Assembly: GCA_943324745.2 (NCBI GenBank) | Contig: CALPMT020000001.1 | Location: forward strand, 124,001 to 188,000 | Length of the DNA: 64,000 nucleotides | Origin: Chitinophaga pinensis | GTDB lineage: Bacteria; Bacteroidota; Bacteroidia; Flavobacteriales_D; Crocinitomicaceae | Reading direction: 5' to 3' | Program-made: the position numbers and the translations under genes | In this document: piece by piece, positions 14,582 through 24,063 of the stretch | How positions within the stretch are numbered: the first letter of the stretch is position 1 | Layout of the letters: each line of letters opens with the position of its first letter | Notes under the pieces: model-generated | What the model was told of the DNA's origin: nothing | Seen by the model: only the letters and a program-made list of their open reading frames with translations | Database searches by the model: none

Positions 14582-17026
14582 TTAAAAATCTCCACCACCT
14601 CCATTAGTATCATTCGTAATTTTTCCTTTTTTAGTGACTTCTAATTTACCAAATTTATAAGCTAGGTTCAAATAAAAACGACGTGTTGTTTGTTTAAAAA
14701 CAGACGTTTGTATAACTTTTGGTTCATCTTCTACTGCATAGATTCTAAATTCCTGTGTATTAAACACATCTGACACTTTAAATCCAATAGTCCATTTTCC
14801 GTCTTTCATGCTTTTTTCTCCAGAAATATCCAAGGAAGCCCTTGGTTGGACTTTACCTTGAGGTGTAATTATTGGTGCATTATATTTACCGTTAATTTGA
14901 AGAGAAGCAGTTTTTTTCCAAAAATCAATAGAGCCAATATATTTAACACTCCAATTGAATCCAGTTGTTGGTGTCTGTAATACTTTTGTATCTGTATACT
15001 TTATTTGGTTTCCGTTAAAAGAGATAACATTCTTAAAGCCAGTAATCGGTCTATATGTTATAATTAATTCTGTACCAATACTTTGTGAACGATCAATGTT
15101 TATGTAAGTAATGGCAGCAAAACCATTAGGATAAAATAAACGATATCGTTGAATAACACTTCTAGAATCACGGTAATATACACTTCCATTTATGGAAAAT
15201 TTTTTCTTACTATATCCATAACCAAATTCATAGGAATCAATAAATTCTGGACTTAATTCAGGATTTCCTTTCCGTAAATTGTAAGGATCTGCATAACTCG
15301 TAAATGGATTTAAATTTTCACTTGTTGCTCGATTGATTCGTTTGCTATAATTTAAGGTTAAATCTAGGTCCTTTATAATTGAGTATGTTAAAAAAGCGGA
15401 AGGGAAAATATTAAAATAGTTTTTAGCAAATACTTGATCTATAGAAATCAAATTTGGTGTTTGAAATGAACGTTCTACTTTTACTCCTCCTTGATATTTT
15501 AATTTCCCTATGTGTTGTGCGAAGTTTCCATAGGAAGAATAAATTTGTTCATCATAAATGTATTGAAACGTAGAAAGAGTGTCTTTATTAAATATTCCTT
15601 TAGAATCTTTTGTTTCAGAATGTGAATCTATAGTGGAATTTCGTATGATAGTTTTACCACCGGCTTCAATACGTATATTTTTGGGGAATACACGAACAAA
15701 ATCTAACATACCTACAGAAACTCGACTATTTTCAAGATTAGCTAGTTGTTGATCTTTTTGTGATGAAAAAGGTATACTGTAATTTTGATTATAAATACCA
15801 CCAGTTGTATCGATACCAAAAGATTGAGAAGCCTCCATAGAAAGAGAACCTTTATCTTCTTTAAAATCATATTTATAATTTATATTGGCATCCATATTTT
15901 TTTGTTTGGATGGATCAAATGATATACGATTCCATTGTGAAAGTAAATCTCCATATCCATTCAACTGCTTATTCACTAAGTCACCAGTTCTATTTCTTTC
16001 TCCAATACTAGTTGTAATGTTAAAACCTAATACACTTCTATCTTTCAGGTAAAAATCTGAACCAAATTTCAAGGTATGTCCGACATTATAATCTGTTCCT
16101 AATCTATTTTGATTAAGTCTGAAAAGTGAATCTCCCTTAAAAAAACGATTTAATTCTCCAAAATTATTTCGTTCACCTTCGTAATGTCGATAGGAATAGG
16201 TACCGTATATGTTTATTTTTGAATTCCGCATGCTTAAGGATGTTGAACCATTTAGAATACTTCCGGTTGCACCACTTACATTTACATTACCATTAATTCC
16301 TCTTAACTTATTTTTTTTAAGTACAATATTAATAATACCAGAGGTTCCGTCTGGATCATATTTTGCGGATGGATTTGTAACTAATTCGATACGTTCGACC
16401 ATATTTGCTGGTAAAGCATCTAAAAAACTTTTTGCACTATTTCCAGACATTACACTTGGTCTTCCATCAATTAATATAGTCACATTTCCATCTCCACGTA
16501 AAGAAATTTTACCATCTTGATCTACTTCAACGGATGGAATATTATTCAAAACATCATTTACAGTACCATTTCGTGAAGTTAAATCTTCAGAAATATTGTA
16601 AACCTTTTTGTCAAAAGAAGTTTCAAGAATTTTTTTATTGGTAATTACCCTCGCTGTTTCTAACTCTGTTGATTTTTCAGACACCAATTTAATAGCCCCT
16701 AAAACACGATCCGGTTTTTCAATATTGAAAGAAATATCACGTATCCACTTAGTTTCATAATTCATCAAAATGATTTTCGCAAAATATTTACCAGCAGGTA
16801 TTTGGTATAGCATAAATTCACCTTGTATGTCGGTATAAATTCCCATAACAAACGAAGAATCTGTTTGAGCATATAATTTAATGGAGGTGTACTCAAGTGG
16901 TTTTTTAGAAAGCGAATCTATAATAGTTCCTGATAAGACTCCAATTTTATTTCCACCATTCGGTCGCTGAGTCCAAGCGTTAAAAGATAGAATAACCATT
17001 AATAATAATGCGAATGATTTTATCAT
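14582..17026 (-). CDS. TonB-dependent-receptor-like outer membrane beta-barrel protein
   Basis: An 814-residue outer-membrane protein. A signal peptide (MIKSFALLLMVILSFNAWTQ) is followed by a carboxypeptidase-regulatory-like Ig domain (about 28-115; GVLSGTIIDSLSKKPLEYTS), then a plug domain (about 140-235; DVLNNIPSVEVDQDGKISLR, LIDGRPSV, ELVTNPSAKYDPDGTSGIIN). The remainder is an outer-membrane beta-barrel of the OMP_b-brl_3 type ending KFGKLEV, followed by a Gly/Asp tail. This class has no SusD partner; the transported substrate, if any, is unknown. It stands alone on the minus strand, converging on folP, with no iron, cobalamin or glycan gene beside it. Confidence 0.88.
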   Translation of the reverse strand: MIKSFALLLMVILSFNAWTQRPNGGNKIGVLSGTIIDSLSKKPLEYTSIKLYAQTDSSFVMGIYTDIQGEFMLYQIPAGKYFAKIILMNYETKWIRDISFNIEKPDRVLGAIKLVSEKSTELETARVITNKKILETSFDKKVYNISEDLTSRNGTVNDVLNNIPSVEVDQDGKISLRGDGNVTILIDGRPSVMSGNSAKSFLDALPANMVERIELVTNPSAKYDPDGTSGIINIVLKKNKLRGINGNVNVSGATGSILNGSTSLSMRNSKINIYGTYSYRHYEGERNNFGELNRFFKGDSLFRLNQNRLGTDYNVGHTLKFGSDFYLKDRSVLGFNITTSIGERNRTGDLVNKQLNGYGDLLSQWNRISFDPSKQKNMDANINYKYDFKEDKGSLSMEASQSFGIDTTGGIYNQNYSIPFSSQKDQQLANLENSRVSVGMLDFVRVFPKNIRIEAGGKTIIRNSTIDSHSETKDSKGIFNKDTLSTFQYIYDEQIYSSYGNFAQHIGKLKYQGGVKVERSFQTPNLISIDQVFAKNYFNIFPSAFLTYSIIKDLDLTLNYSKRINRATSENLNPFTSYADPYNLRKGNPELSPEFIDSYEFGYGYSKKKFSINGSVYYRDSRSVIQRYRLFYPNGFAAITYINIDRSQSIGTELIITYRPITGFKNVISFNGNQIKYTDTKVLQTPTTGFNWSVKYIGSIDFWKKTASLQINGKYNAPIITPQGKVQPRASLDISGEKSMKDGKWTIGFKVSDVFNTQEFRIYAVEDEPKVIQTSVFKQTTRRFYLNLAYKFGKLEVTKKGKITNDTNGGGGDF

Positions 17027-17133
17027 ATAATTTTTTAATTAAATTTTTAATCGGCAATTAACAATGATAGTTATACTCAATCCTTTATTGAATATTTGTA
17101 AAATAAATCACCCATCATACATTCTCAATTAAG

Positions 17134-18204
17134 TTAATTTGTTATCATTTTCCCATCCGAAAAATAAACAAAAGATTTATTAAATAATTCTAAAAGAACA
17201 GAACTTCCATAAATGGAATATAAAGCATCTTTTTGATTGCTTATCGTTGTCGTTTTTCCATCAATAGAAACTGAAACTCCTCCTTGAGAATTTCTAAAAG
17301 CAATCACATTATTTTTCAATAAATAATCATCTGGTTTATAGTTACAGACTGCTTTTTTTTCGCCATTAAATAATGTAAAAAATAAGTTGTTTTCGTTCCA
17401 GATAATCACATCATCTTTAACGTCCCAAATCCCACTATTAAAATCAGTAATGTTCGTTTTTTGTCCTTGTTGATATCTCCATAAATTCCCTGCTTGATCC
17501 TCATATACTATAAACCCCCTACCCGCTTTGTAATTTTTCATGTACATTCCTTCGACATCCATAAAAGTACCTTTGTCAAAAACAGCAAATGTTTTATTTA
17601 TTGCGTCATTAAAACAAACAATATCTGTTCCTGCTTGAAAAGTTATACCCAACGCAGTTCCTCCTACTTCAAAAATTTTTCCATTCCAAAAAATTCGATA
17701 TACATCACCATTATCTCTAAAGCCTATAATGTTTTCACCTATACAATCTGGCATATTCAAATCTCCTGTTTGCTGCATAAGCTGGATAATTTCACCCCGG
17801 TATAATACATTTAAAGTTTTAAAGCGAGTGTCTTGAAAAACTACCAGACTATCTTTTACGACATAATCTCCACCAAATAAAGTGAGTAGTTTTTTAACTC
17901 CTTTATCATAACTATAGATTCCTGAACCAATTTTCCAAGCTACAAGATAATCGGAGAACTTATAATTTACACTTTGAATAGCTATTTGCTCAACTTTTTC
18001 ACCATTATAAATCTTAAAATTTCCTCTATTATCAATATATGGCACGATATTATCACCTGCATCAAAGGAAGTTATTCGTTGCATTTCTAATATTCGGACA
18101 TTTCCTTTATAAAAAGTTTGGAAATACCCGTTGTAATCGACAAATGGTGCGACCTGTGAAAAACTCAAAGTACTTATAAAACAGAATAATAGAATGAATC
18201 TCAT
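17134..18204 (-). CDS. Exported protein built of about ten ~36-residue repeats
   Basis: I do not recognise this 356-residue protein. The ATG at 18202-18204 is chosen because it opens a signal peptide (MRFILLFCFISTLSFSQ). An in-frame TTG 27 bases upstream lies inside the pdhC terminator hairpin and would translate its T-run as Phe-Phe-Phe. The mature chain consists of about nine or ten imperfect units of 33-38 residues. Each starts with a hydrophobic pair and an aromatic residue plus Asp/Asn (VPYIDNRGNF, VVFQDTRFKT, IGFRDNGDVY, VCFNDAINKT, IVYEDQAGNL, IIWNENNLFF, IAFRNSQGGV), followed by an aromatic and a Gly. The pattern suggests a beta-propeller or related all-beta fold in the periplasm or at the surface. 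No catalytic motif and no type IX sorting domain are visible. Confidence 0.8.
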   Translation of the reverse strand: MRFILLFCFISTLSFSQVAPFVDYNGYFQTFYKGNVRILEMQRITSFDAGDNIVPYIDNRGNFKIYNGEKVEQIAIQSVNYKFSDYLVAWKIGSGIYSYDKGVKKLLTLFGGDYVVKDSLVVFQDTRFKTLNVLYRGEIIQLMQQTGDLNMPDCIGENIIGFRDNGDVYRIFWNGKIFEVGGTALGITFQAGTDIVCFNDAINKTFAVFDKGTFMDVEGMYMKNYKAGRGFIVYEDQAGNLWRYQQGQKTNITDFNSGIWDVKDDVIIWNENNLFFTLFNGEKKAVCNYKPDDYLLKNNVIAFRNSQGGVSVSIDGKTTTISNQKDALYSIYGSSVLLELFNKSFVYFSDGKMITN

Positions 18205-18216
18205 CGGAGTAAAAAA

Positions 18217-18246
18217 AAACGTCCTTTTCAAAAGAAAAGGACGTTT
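18217..18246 (-). terminator. Intrinsic terminator after pdhC
   Basis: A perfect 13-bp inverted repeat (18217-18229 with 18234-18246) with a four-base loop lies 23 bases past the pdhC stop. On the minus strand the stem is followed by an unbroken T-run at 18211-18219. This is a strong Rho-independent terminator for pdhA-pdhC. Confidence 0.88.
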
Positions 18247-18268
18247 AAAAATAAGTATATTATTAGAA

Positions 18269-19522
18269 TTAAACTAACATTGAAACTGGATTCTCCAAGT
18301 AACCTTTTAGTGTTTGTAGGAAGGAAGCACCAGATGCTCCGTCTACTACTCGGTGGTCACAAGACAATGTTAATTTCATAACATTTCCTGGTACAACTTG
18401 CCCATTTTTTACTACAGGAACTTCACTAATTCCACCAACTGCAAGAATACAACTATCCGGAGAATTAATGATTGCAGTAAAAGAATCAATACCAAACATT
18501 CCTAAGTTAGAAATTGTAAATGTATTACCTTCCCAATCTGAAGGTTGTAATTTTTTATCTTTTGCTTTTTGCGCGAATTGTTTAACTTCTTCACCGATTT
18601 GTGACAACCCTTTGGTATCTGCAAAACGAACAACAGGAACTAACAAACCATCTTCCACAGCCACCGCAACACCAATATGAACATGGTTATTACGACGAAT
18701 CACATCACCTAGCCAAGAAGAATTTATTGCAGGATGTTGTTTTAACGAAAGTGCAACTGCTTTAACTACCATGTCATTAAAAGATACTTTAACTCCTTCT
18801 TTTGTATTGATAACTTTACGTACTGCTATTGCATGATCCATATTCACGTCTACTGTTAAGTAGAAATGTGGTGCTGTAAATAAACTTTCAGAAAGTCTAC
18901 GTGCAATTACTTTACGCATTTGAGAAACTGGCTCATCTACAAAAGATTCTACTCCAGCAACAGATGTGTAATTTACGCCACCTACTGCAGGTGTATAAGG
19001 TACATAATGATCTATGTCACGCTTAACTATTCGTCCGCCGTCACCAGTTCCATTTACTGCATTAATATCAATTCCTTTTTCTTCTGCTAATTTTTTAGCT
19101 AATGGTGAGGCAAGTGTTCTACCACCATCATTAGAAACAGTTAATGGCGCAGCTTTAACAACAGGAGGAGCAACAGGTACTGGTGCAGCTACAGTTGGTG
19201 TTGCACTTGGAGTAACTGCAACAGGAGCTTCTACTTTTTCTTCTACCACTGGAGCACCAGCTAATAAACTGGAAATATCTTCCCCTGGAGCACCAATAAT
19301 GGCTAAAATAGCATTTACAGGTGCAGCTTTTGTTTTCTCAACACCTATATGTAAAAGAGTTCCATCAAAAAATGATTCGAACTCCATCGTAGCTTTGTCT
19401 GTTTCAATTTCAGCTAATAATTCTCCATTAGCAACTGTATCACCCACTTTTTTATGCCATTCAGCTACAACTCCTTCCGTCATTGTATCACTCAATTTAG
19501 GCATATAAATTACTTCAGCCAT
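18269..19522 (-). CDS. pdhC: Pyruvate dehydrogenase complex E2, dihydrolipoyl acetyltransferase
   Basis: A 417-residue core subunit of pyruvate dehydrogenase. It has one lipoyl domain (1-77) with the lipoylated Lys43 in ETDKATMEF, an Ala/Pro/Val-rich flexible linker (about 90-130), a peripheral subunit-binding domain (RTLASPLAKKLAEEKGIDIN...GRIVKRDI), and a catalytic acetyltransferase domain ending in DHRVVDG with the active-site His390 and Asp394. It passes the acetyl group from E1 via lipoamide to CoA. It lies 12 bases downstream of pdhA and shares its transcript, which ends at a strong hairpin. E1-beta and E3 are not in the window. Confidence 0.96.
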   Translation of the reverse strand: MAEVIYMPKLSDTMTEGVVAEWHKKVGDTVANGELLAEIETDKATMEFESFFDGTLLHIGVEKTKAAPVNAILAIIGAPGEDISSLLAGAPVVEEKVEAPVAVTPSATPTVAAPVPVAPPVVKAAPLTVSNDGGRTLASPLAKKLAEEKGIDINAVNGTGDGGRIVKRDIDHYVPYTPAVGGVNYTSVAGVESFVDEPVSQMRKVIARRLSESLFTAPHFYLTVDVNMDHAIAVRKVINTKEGVKVSFNDMVVKAVALSLKQHPAINSSWLGDVIRRNNHVHIGVAVAVEDGLLVPVVRFADTKGLSQIGEEVKQFAQKAKDKKLQPSDWEGNTFTISNLGMFGIDSFTAIINSPDSCILAVGGISEVPVVKNGQVVPGNVMKLTLSCDHRVVDGASGASFLQTLKGYLENPVSMLV

Positions 19523-19534
19523 TTTATATATTTT

Positions 19535-20587
19535 TTAGTATTCTTTAATGTAAGGATAATCTTTTTGCATGTACACATCTTCGTACAATTCTTCTGGTGC
19601 TGGGTATGGAGAATTTTCAGCAAATTCGATAGACTCTTCTACTTCTTTTTTAACCCAAGCTGCGATATCTGTAATTTCAGTATCGTTTAACCATTTATTT
19701 TCTTTGATCACATCTAAACAATGATCGATTGGATCTTTTTCCATCCACTCAGCCACCTCTTCTTTCGTGCGGTATTTTTGGGGATCAGACATAGAGTGAC
19801 CTTTAAAACGATACGTTCTAATATCTAACAATGTTGGTCCATCTCCTCTTCTTGCACGTTCGCAAGCCTCCGAGATTGCTTCGTGTACGGCTTCAGGAGA
19901 CATACCATTCACAGATTTAGAAGGCATCTCATAGGAATCACCGATTTTAGATAAGTCTTGAACGTTTGTAGAACGCTCAACTGACGTACCCATCGCATAG
20001 TTATTATTTTCAATAATATAAATAACAGGAAGCTTCCACATCATTGCCATGTTAAAAGTTTCGTGCAAAGCTCCTTGACGTACAGCACCATCCCCCATAG
20101 AAACGAAACAAACATTGTCTGTTCCTTTGTATTTTTCAGCAAAGGCTACACCAGTACCCATTGGAATTTGAGCTCCAACAATTCCGTGTCCACCCATGAA
20201 GTTTTTTTCTTTATCAAAAAAGTGCATTGATCCGCCTTTCCCTTTCGAACAACCAGTTGTACGACCATAAAGTTCAGCCATCAATACACGTGGATTTGTC
20301 CCTAATGCTAATGGATGAGCATGATCACGATAGGTAGTCATGTGACTATCTGTTGGTCGAGACGCTGTAATAGTCCCTGCAACGATTGCTTCTTGACCAA
20401 TGTATAAATGACAAAAACCTCCGAATTTTTGCTGAATATATAACTGACCTACTTTTTCTTCGAAACGACGAATTAATAACATATCAGTATACCACTTAAT
20501 ATACGTTTCTTTTGAAAATTTAGTAGTACCAGTGGAAGTACTTTTCTTTGTCGTTTTCGTTGGTTTAACAACTGCTTTTGTAGCCAT
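19535..20587 (-). CDS. pdhA: Pyruvate dehydrogenase E1 component subunit alpha
   Basis: A 350-residue subunit that decarboxylates pyruvate using thiamine diphosphate. A basic Lys/Thr/Ser-rich N-terminal tail precedes YTDMLLIRRFEEKVGQLY. The conserved FCHLYIGQEAI and TYRDHAHPLALG blocks follow, and the ThDP/Mg motif runs from GDGAVRQGALHE to IENNNYAMGT (about 160-190). The phosphorylation-loop region YRFKGHSMSDP is present too. E1 needs a beta subunit (pdhB), which is not here; separation of pdhB from pdhA-pdhC is usual in flavobacteria. A TATATTTG box sits 27 bases upstream of the ATG. Confidence 0.96.
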   Translation of the reverse strand: MATKAVVKPTKTTKKSTSTGTTKFSKETYIKWYTDMLLIRRFEEKVGQLYIQQKFGGFCHLYIGQEAIVAGTITASRPTDSHMTTYRDHAHPLALGTNPRVLMAELYGRTTGCSKGKGGSMHFFDKEKNFMGGHGIVGAQIPMGTGVAFAEKYKGTDNVCFVSMGDGAVRQGALHETFNMAMMWKLPVIYIIENNNYAMGTSVERSTNVQDLSKIGDSYEMPSKSVNGMSPEAVHEAISEACERARRGDGPTLLDIRTYRFKGHSMSDPQKYRTKEEVAEWMEKDPIDHCLDVIKENKWLNDTEITDIAAWVKKEVEESIEFAENSPYPAPEELYEDVYMQKDYPYIKEY

Positions 20588-20613
20588 ATAACTTTCTGTT
20601 AAATTTCAATCTA

Positions 20614-20621
20614 CAAATATA
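20614..20621 (-). promoter_or_regulatory. -7 box of the pdhA-pdhC promoter
   Basis: The minus strand reads TATATTTG here, a match to TAnnTTTG, 26 bases upstream of the pdhA start codon. No convincing TTTG element is found at the expected 19-20 base spacing, so only the -7 box is claimed. Confidence 0.55.
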
Positions 20622-20697
20622 TAAAGGAAATATCTAAAAAACACGTTTTAATCAATCTTATCACGTAGTTTATAAGCATCTATTTGTGAATAAACAT

Positions 20698-21627
20698 TCA
20701 CCAATTAATAGAAGGATATTGAATGGAAAATTCTTTTATTTTTTGTGCTGTATTCTGTTCAAATTCAATTGATTTTACACTTTCAGGATAGCGTATTTTA
20801 TGCGTTTTAAGCACTCTTATTTTTCTAATTTCTTTTGTGATTTCTTTTGTCAAATCATCAAAAAATATGTTTTCAAAATGGCTGTAAACAAATTCAACTG
20901 CTTGATTGTCAGGATGAATTAAATCTTCTTTATAAAATCGGTAATCTCTTAAAACATCTATTACTAATTCATATGAAGGAAAATATTTAGCATCAGTCAA
21001 TTCTGAGAGTTGATTCGTTAATTCAATCAATCTTGCTTTACTTCTATTGTTTTCAATGATTCCATCTTTAATGTGTCTTACAGGACTCACCGTAAATACA
21101 ATTTCAATATCAGGATTCAATTCATAAATTTTAGACATACACATTTCCCAATCATGCCGCATTTCTCCAACAGTGCTAAGAACTTTCTTAAAGTTTACAG
21201 GAGGTTGTTTATGGCAATTTGCGACAACTGAACCATAGCTTTCATTTTCATAAGCAAATGAAGTGCCAAATGTTACAAATAAAAAATTTGAATTTTGAAT
21301 TGAGTTTATTAATTCATTCTGAATCAAAGCTAATTTCTCAATTAATTTTGATTTTTCGAGATCGTAAATAGTACCTGCACTGAACCATGAAAAATATAAA
21401 TCATCTCTTTTTAAAATAGAAGATTCAAAATTTTCAATCAATATTAAATTTGCAAGAGCTGTAGGATGAAAAATCGTTCCAAATGGATTAGAACTAACAT
21501 GGAAACCACTTTCTTTTAATTTAAGTGCGATCTCATCAGAGAAACAACTTCCTAAAAGTGTTATTCTATCACCAATTTTAATTTTCTTAACCGAAACTTC
21601 TGGATTAAAATCTAATTGTAATTTCAT
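20698..21627 (-). CDS. GSCFA domain protein
   Basis: A 309-residue protein named for the motif GSCFSDEIA at 26-34, followed by the family's SNPFGTIFHPTAL. The GSCFA family is thought to be related to SGNH/GDSL esterases and acyltransferases; the LLGSCFS serine, FVTFGTSFAYE and the later DLIHPDNQAVEFVY (Asp-x-x-His) are consistent with that. It has no signal peptide. It is the last gene of radC-wecB-deacetylase-GSCFA, where each ATG directly abuts the preceding stop, so a role in modifying a cell-surface glycan is plausible but inferred. Confidence 0.88.
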   Translation of the reverse strand: MKLQLDFNPEVSVKKIKIGDRITLLGSCFSDEIALKLKESGFHVSSNPFGTIFHPTALANLILIENFESSILKRDDLYFSWFSAGTIYDLEKSKLIEKLALIQNELINSIQNSNFLFVTFGTSFAYENESYGSVVANCHKQPPVNFKKVLSTVGEMRHDWEMCMSKIYELNPDIEIVFTVSPVRHIKDGIIENNRSKARLIELTNQLSELTDAKYFPSYELVIDVLRDYRFYKEDLIHPDNQAVEFVYSHFENIFFDDLTKEITKEIRKIRVLKTHKIRYPESVKSIEFEQNTAQKIKEFSIQYPSINW

Positions 21628-22914
21628 TTAATGTGTATGTAAATCAATAGTAAAATCGTACAATTCTTTCCAATCTTTCCACCTTCCATAATTTGAAATA
21701 GATTCATTGTGCCACAGTGGAATAAACTCCCCACCATAAGTCGTAATTTCTTGATATAAACTTTCCACTTTATTCTTACTCTCAGAAAGTGAGCAGTTTA
21801 AATAATCTAAAAATGTAACATCCATATAACAGAAAGAATGAACTGTAATATTTGAAATGGAATTTTTAGGTAAATCAAAAAAAAGAAAAGGCCTAGCGGT
21901 ACCCGCTCTAAATCCAACATTAGATGCGTAACCCATAGAATAATCATGTTCGACTTTATATTGTTGAAGATTCCTGTAGGTAAATGGTAGGTTTAATTTT
22001 AAATAATGTTGACGAGACAATAATACATCTTGCTCAAGAATTTCTTTGAGTCTAACTATTTCTTTTTCCAAATAAAAAGTGCTAAAATTTGACTTGTAAC
22101 TCGGATGAATACCTACTTCAATATTACTTGCAATATCCTGAATGAGTGTGATATGTCTTTTATCTAGTGATGAAACATTTCGATCATATTTTGCAAAATC
22201 ACCAATTAACCAAAAAACAAGTGGTTCAATTTGTAGGTTTTTAAGAGCCAAAATCTCATCAAAAGTATCATATGGATCTTTATGTTTTCCCAGTTTAACA
22301 TTCTTTCTCATTGCTAATGAAACCTGATTTTTTTTCCAACGGTCTTTAAGTATACCAACCCAACTTCTCAAGCCTTCTTTCCATTGATATGCTCGAACAT
22401 TGTCGATATCAAAAGTTGGTATAAATGTGATTGGTAATTCATAATAAGGAATGGCTTTTTGATATTCCTTCTCCATAAACGAAATTAAATCTTCACACCA
22501 ATGATCACAAATACATTGTTCTAACCAATCAAAACGAAATTGCAAACTATTTGTAGCTTCAAAACGATCATGAACATCTCTTTTTTCAATTAAATACTCC
22601 TCGTAGCGCGTTATGATATAAAATATGGAGGCTATTGGATCTACAATTCCATTAAACGTTAAACATTCTTCTTGATAAAAAAGTGTTTTTTCTATTTGAT
22701 ATTCAATTATTTCTTCTGAAAATAATACCTCCGAAGGTAAAATTTGCAATCCTGAATCAAAATGTTTTCCAGAATAATTAAATTTGAATCCTTCAAGTAC
22801 TTCATAATAAATAGGGTCATTTGTAATTTGATAAGCAATTTTTCGGTCCTTGAAAATAAAATCAAAGACATAGACTAATCTCTCACTTACCTCTTCAACG
22901 AAAATGACAATCAT
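21628..22914 (-). CDS. Polysaccharide deacetylase-like protein (NodB-related fold)
   Basis: A 428-residue protein. The second half contains ITFIPTFDIDNVRAY, the position of the first Asp of a NodB-like deacetylase, then EPLVFWLIGDFAKYD, NIEVGIHPSYKSNF (a His-x-Ser/Pro metal-site-like motif), YRNLQQYKVEHDYSMGY and FIPLWHNESI. The N-terminal 130 residues form a separate domain seen in Bacteroidota members (DUF7033-like, from memory). It would remove acetyl or similar groups from a glycan. It abuts wecB upstream and GSCFA downstream with TAAATG junctions, so the three are tightly coupled. Confidence 0.75.
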   Translation of the reverse strand: MIVIFVEEVSERLVYVFDFIFKDRKIAYQITNDPIYYEVLEGFKFNYSGKHFDSGLQILPSEVLFSEEIIEYQIEKTLFYQEECLTFNGIVDPIASIFYIITRYEEYLIEKRDVHDRFEATNSLQFRFDWLEQCICDHWCEDLISFMEKEYQKAIPYYELPITFIPTFDIDNVRAYQWKEGLRSWVGILKDRWKKNQVSLAMRKNVKLGKHKDPYDTFDEILALKNLQIEPLVFWLIGDFAKYDRNVSSLDKRHITLIQDIASNIEVGIHPSYKSNFSTFYLEKEIVRLKEILEQDVLLSRQHYLKLNLPFTYRNLQQYKVEHDYSMGYASNVGFRAGTARPFLFFDLPKNSISNITVHSFCYMDVTFLDYLNCSLSESKNKVESLYQEITTYGGEFIPLWHNESISNYGRWKDWKELYDFTIDLHTH

Positions 22915-24063
22915 TTAACTAAGTGTTTCAATTATTTTTTCTAAGATAAATTCAGAAGCCTTTCCGTCCCCAAAAAGATTTGGAAATGTGTAATCCTTTT
23001 TAACAAGCAGTTTATTGGCAGCCTCAACAATTCTAGTTTCATCAGAGTCAGTAACGATGGCGTTTCCATTTTGCACGATTTCTACCCATTCTGTTTCAGG
23101 TCGAAGAATAACACAAGGTTTCTGAAAGAAATAAGCTTCTTTTTGTAAGCCTCCACTGTCCGTGATAATCAATTCGGCATTTTTTTCGAGGGCTATAATA
23201 TCTAAAAAACCTGCTGGAGGAATAATTTTAAATTTAGGATTTGAATAAACTAAATTCTTGTTTTGATCATTTAGTAAAAGTTCCATCATCTTTTTTGTCC
23301 TAGGGTGAATAGGAAGAACGATTGTGAAATTAGTTACTTGTTGAATATAATTTAAAGCATTAAAAATAGCGTTTAATCTTGTTGCTTCATCAGTATTAGC
23401 ATTTCTATGAATAGTTACTAAAATAAACGTTTCATTTTTCAAACCCTCAACTTCCAAAATAGATGCTTTTTGATCGGAGATATTTGAAAAATGTAAACTA
23501 TTATCAAACATGATGTCGCCACATAGATATGTATGAGGTTTATCAATGGTAGCCTTGAAGTTGTTTTCTAATGAAAAACCCTCTTTTTTTAAGTTGTCAA
23601 TTGCAGTTTGTGTAGGACAAAATAATAATGTAGAAATATGATCAGATAATATTCTATTGATTTCTTCAGGCATTGCTTTATTGAAACTTCTCAATCCTGC
23701 TTCAATATGAAAAATAGGTAAATGTAATTTACCTGCGGCTAATGCAGCTGCAACAGTTGAATTTGTATCCCCATAAATAATTATACCATTTGGTTTTTCA
23801 GATTCAATTAATTTTTCAACTCCTTCTAAGATTCTAGCTGTTTGTTGTCCATGCGATCCACTACCTACTTGTAAATTAAAATCAGGCTGAGGAATTCCGA
23901 GTTCATCAAAAAATATCGATGACATATTTTCATCATAATGTTGTCCAGTATGAACAATAATTTCTTGAATTTGATCAGAAAAATTATTTTTAATAGCACG
24001 ACTTATAGCTGCTGCTTTGATTATTTGTGGACGTGCCCCAATGATTGTAATAATTTTTTTCAT
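22915..24063 (-). CDS. wecB: UDP-N-acetylglucosamine 2-epimerase (non-hydrolysing)
   Basis: A 382-residue cytosolic enzyme that interconverts UDP-GlcNAc and UDP-ManNAc, feeding surface polysaccharide synthesis. Diagnostic blocks are GARPQIIKAAAISRAI (8-23), VHTGQHYDENMS, IIYGDTNSTVAAALAAGKL, HIEAGLRSFNKAMPEEINR, VTIHRNANT, LPIHPRTKKM and ITDSGGLQKEAYFFQKPCVILRPETEWVE. Length is normal. It sits between radC and the deacetylase-like gene with no spacer on either side. The ManNAc dehydrogenase that often follows it is not nearby. Confidence 0.95.
   Translation of the reverse strand: MKKIITIIGARPQIIKAAAISRAIKNNFSDQIQEIIVHTGQHYDENMSSIFFDELGIPQPDFNLQVGSGSHGQQTARILEGVEKLIESEKPNGIIIYGDTNSTVAAALAAGKLHLPIFHIEAGLRSFNKAMPEEINRILSDHISTLLFCPTQTAIDNLKKEGFSLENNFKATIDKPHTYLCGDIMFDNSLHFSNISDQKASILEVEGLKNETFILVTIHRNANTDEATRLNAIFNALNYIQQVTNFTIVLPIHPRTKKMMELLLNDQNKNLVYSNPKFKIIPPAGFLDIIALEKNAELIITDSGGLQKEAYFFQKPCVILRPETEWVEIVQNGNAIVTDSDETRIVEAANKLLVKKDYTFPNLFGDGKASEFILEKIIETLS

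Noticed and set aside
19014-19508. Long plus-strand open frame (about 164 codons) across pdhC
   Set aside because: It is antisense to the lipoyl and linker domains of pdhC; its Thr/Ala/Gly/Ser-rich composition is simply the reverse reading of the Ala/Pro/Val linker.
20686-20701. Hairpin GTGAAT-AAAC-ATTCAC at the end of the GSCFA gene as a terminator
   Set aside because: The 6-bp stem is AT-rich, overlaps the stop codon, and is not followed by a T-run on the minus strand; too weak to call.
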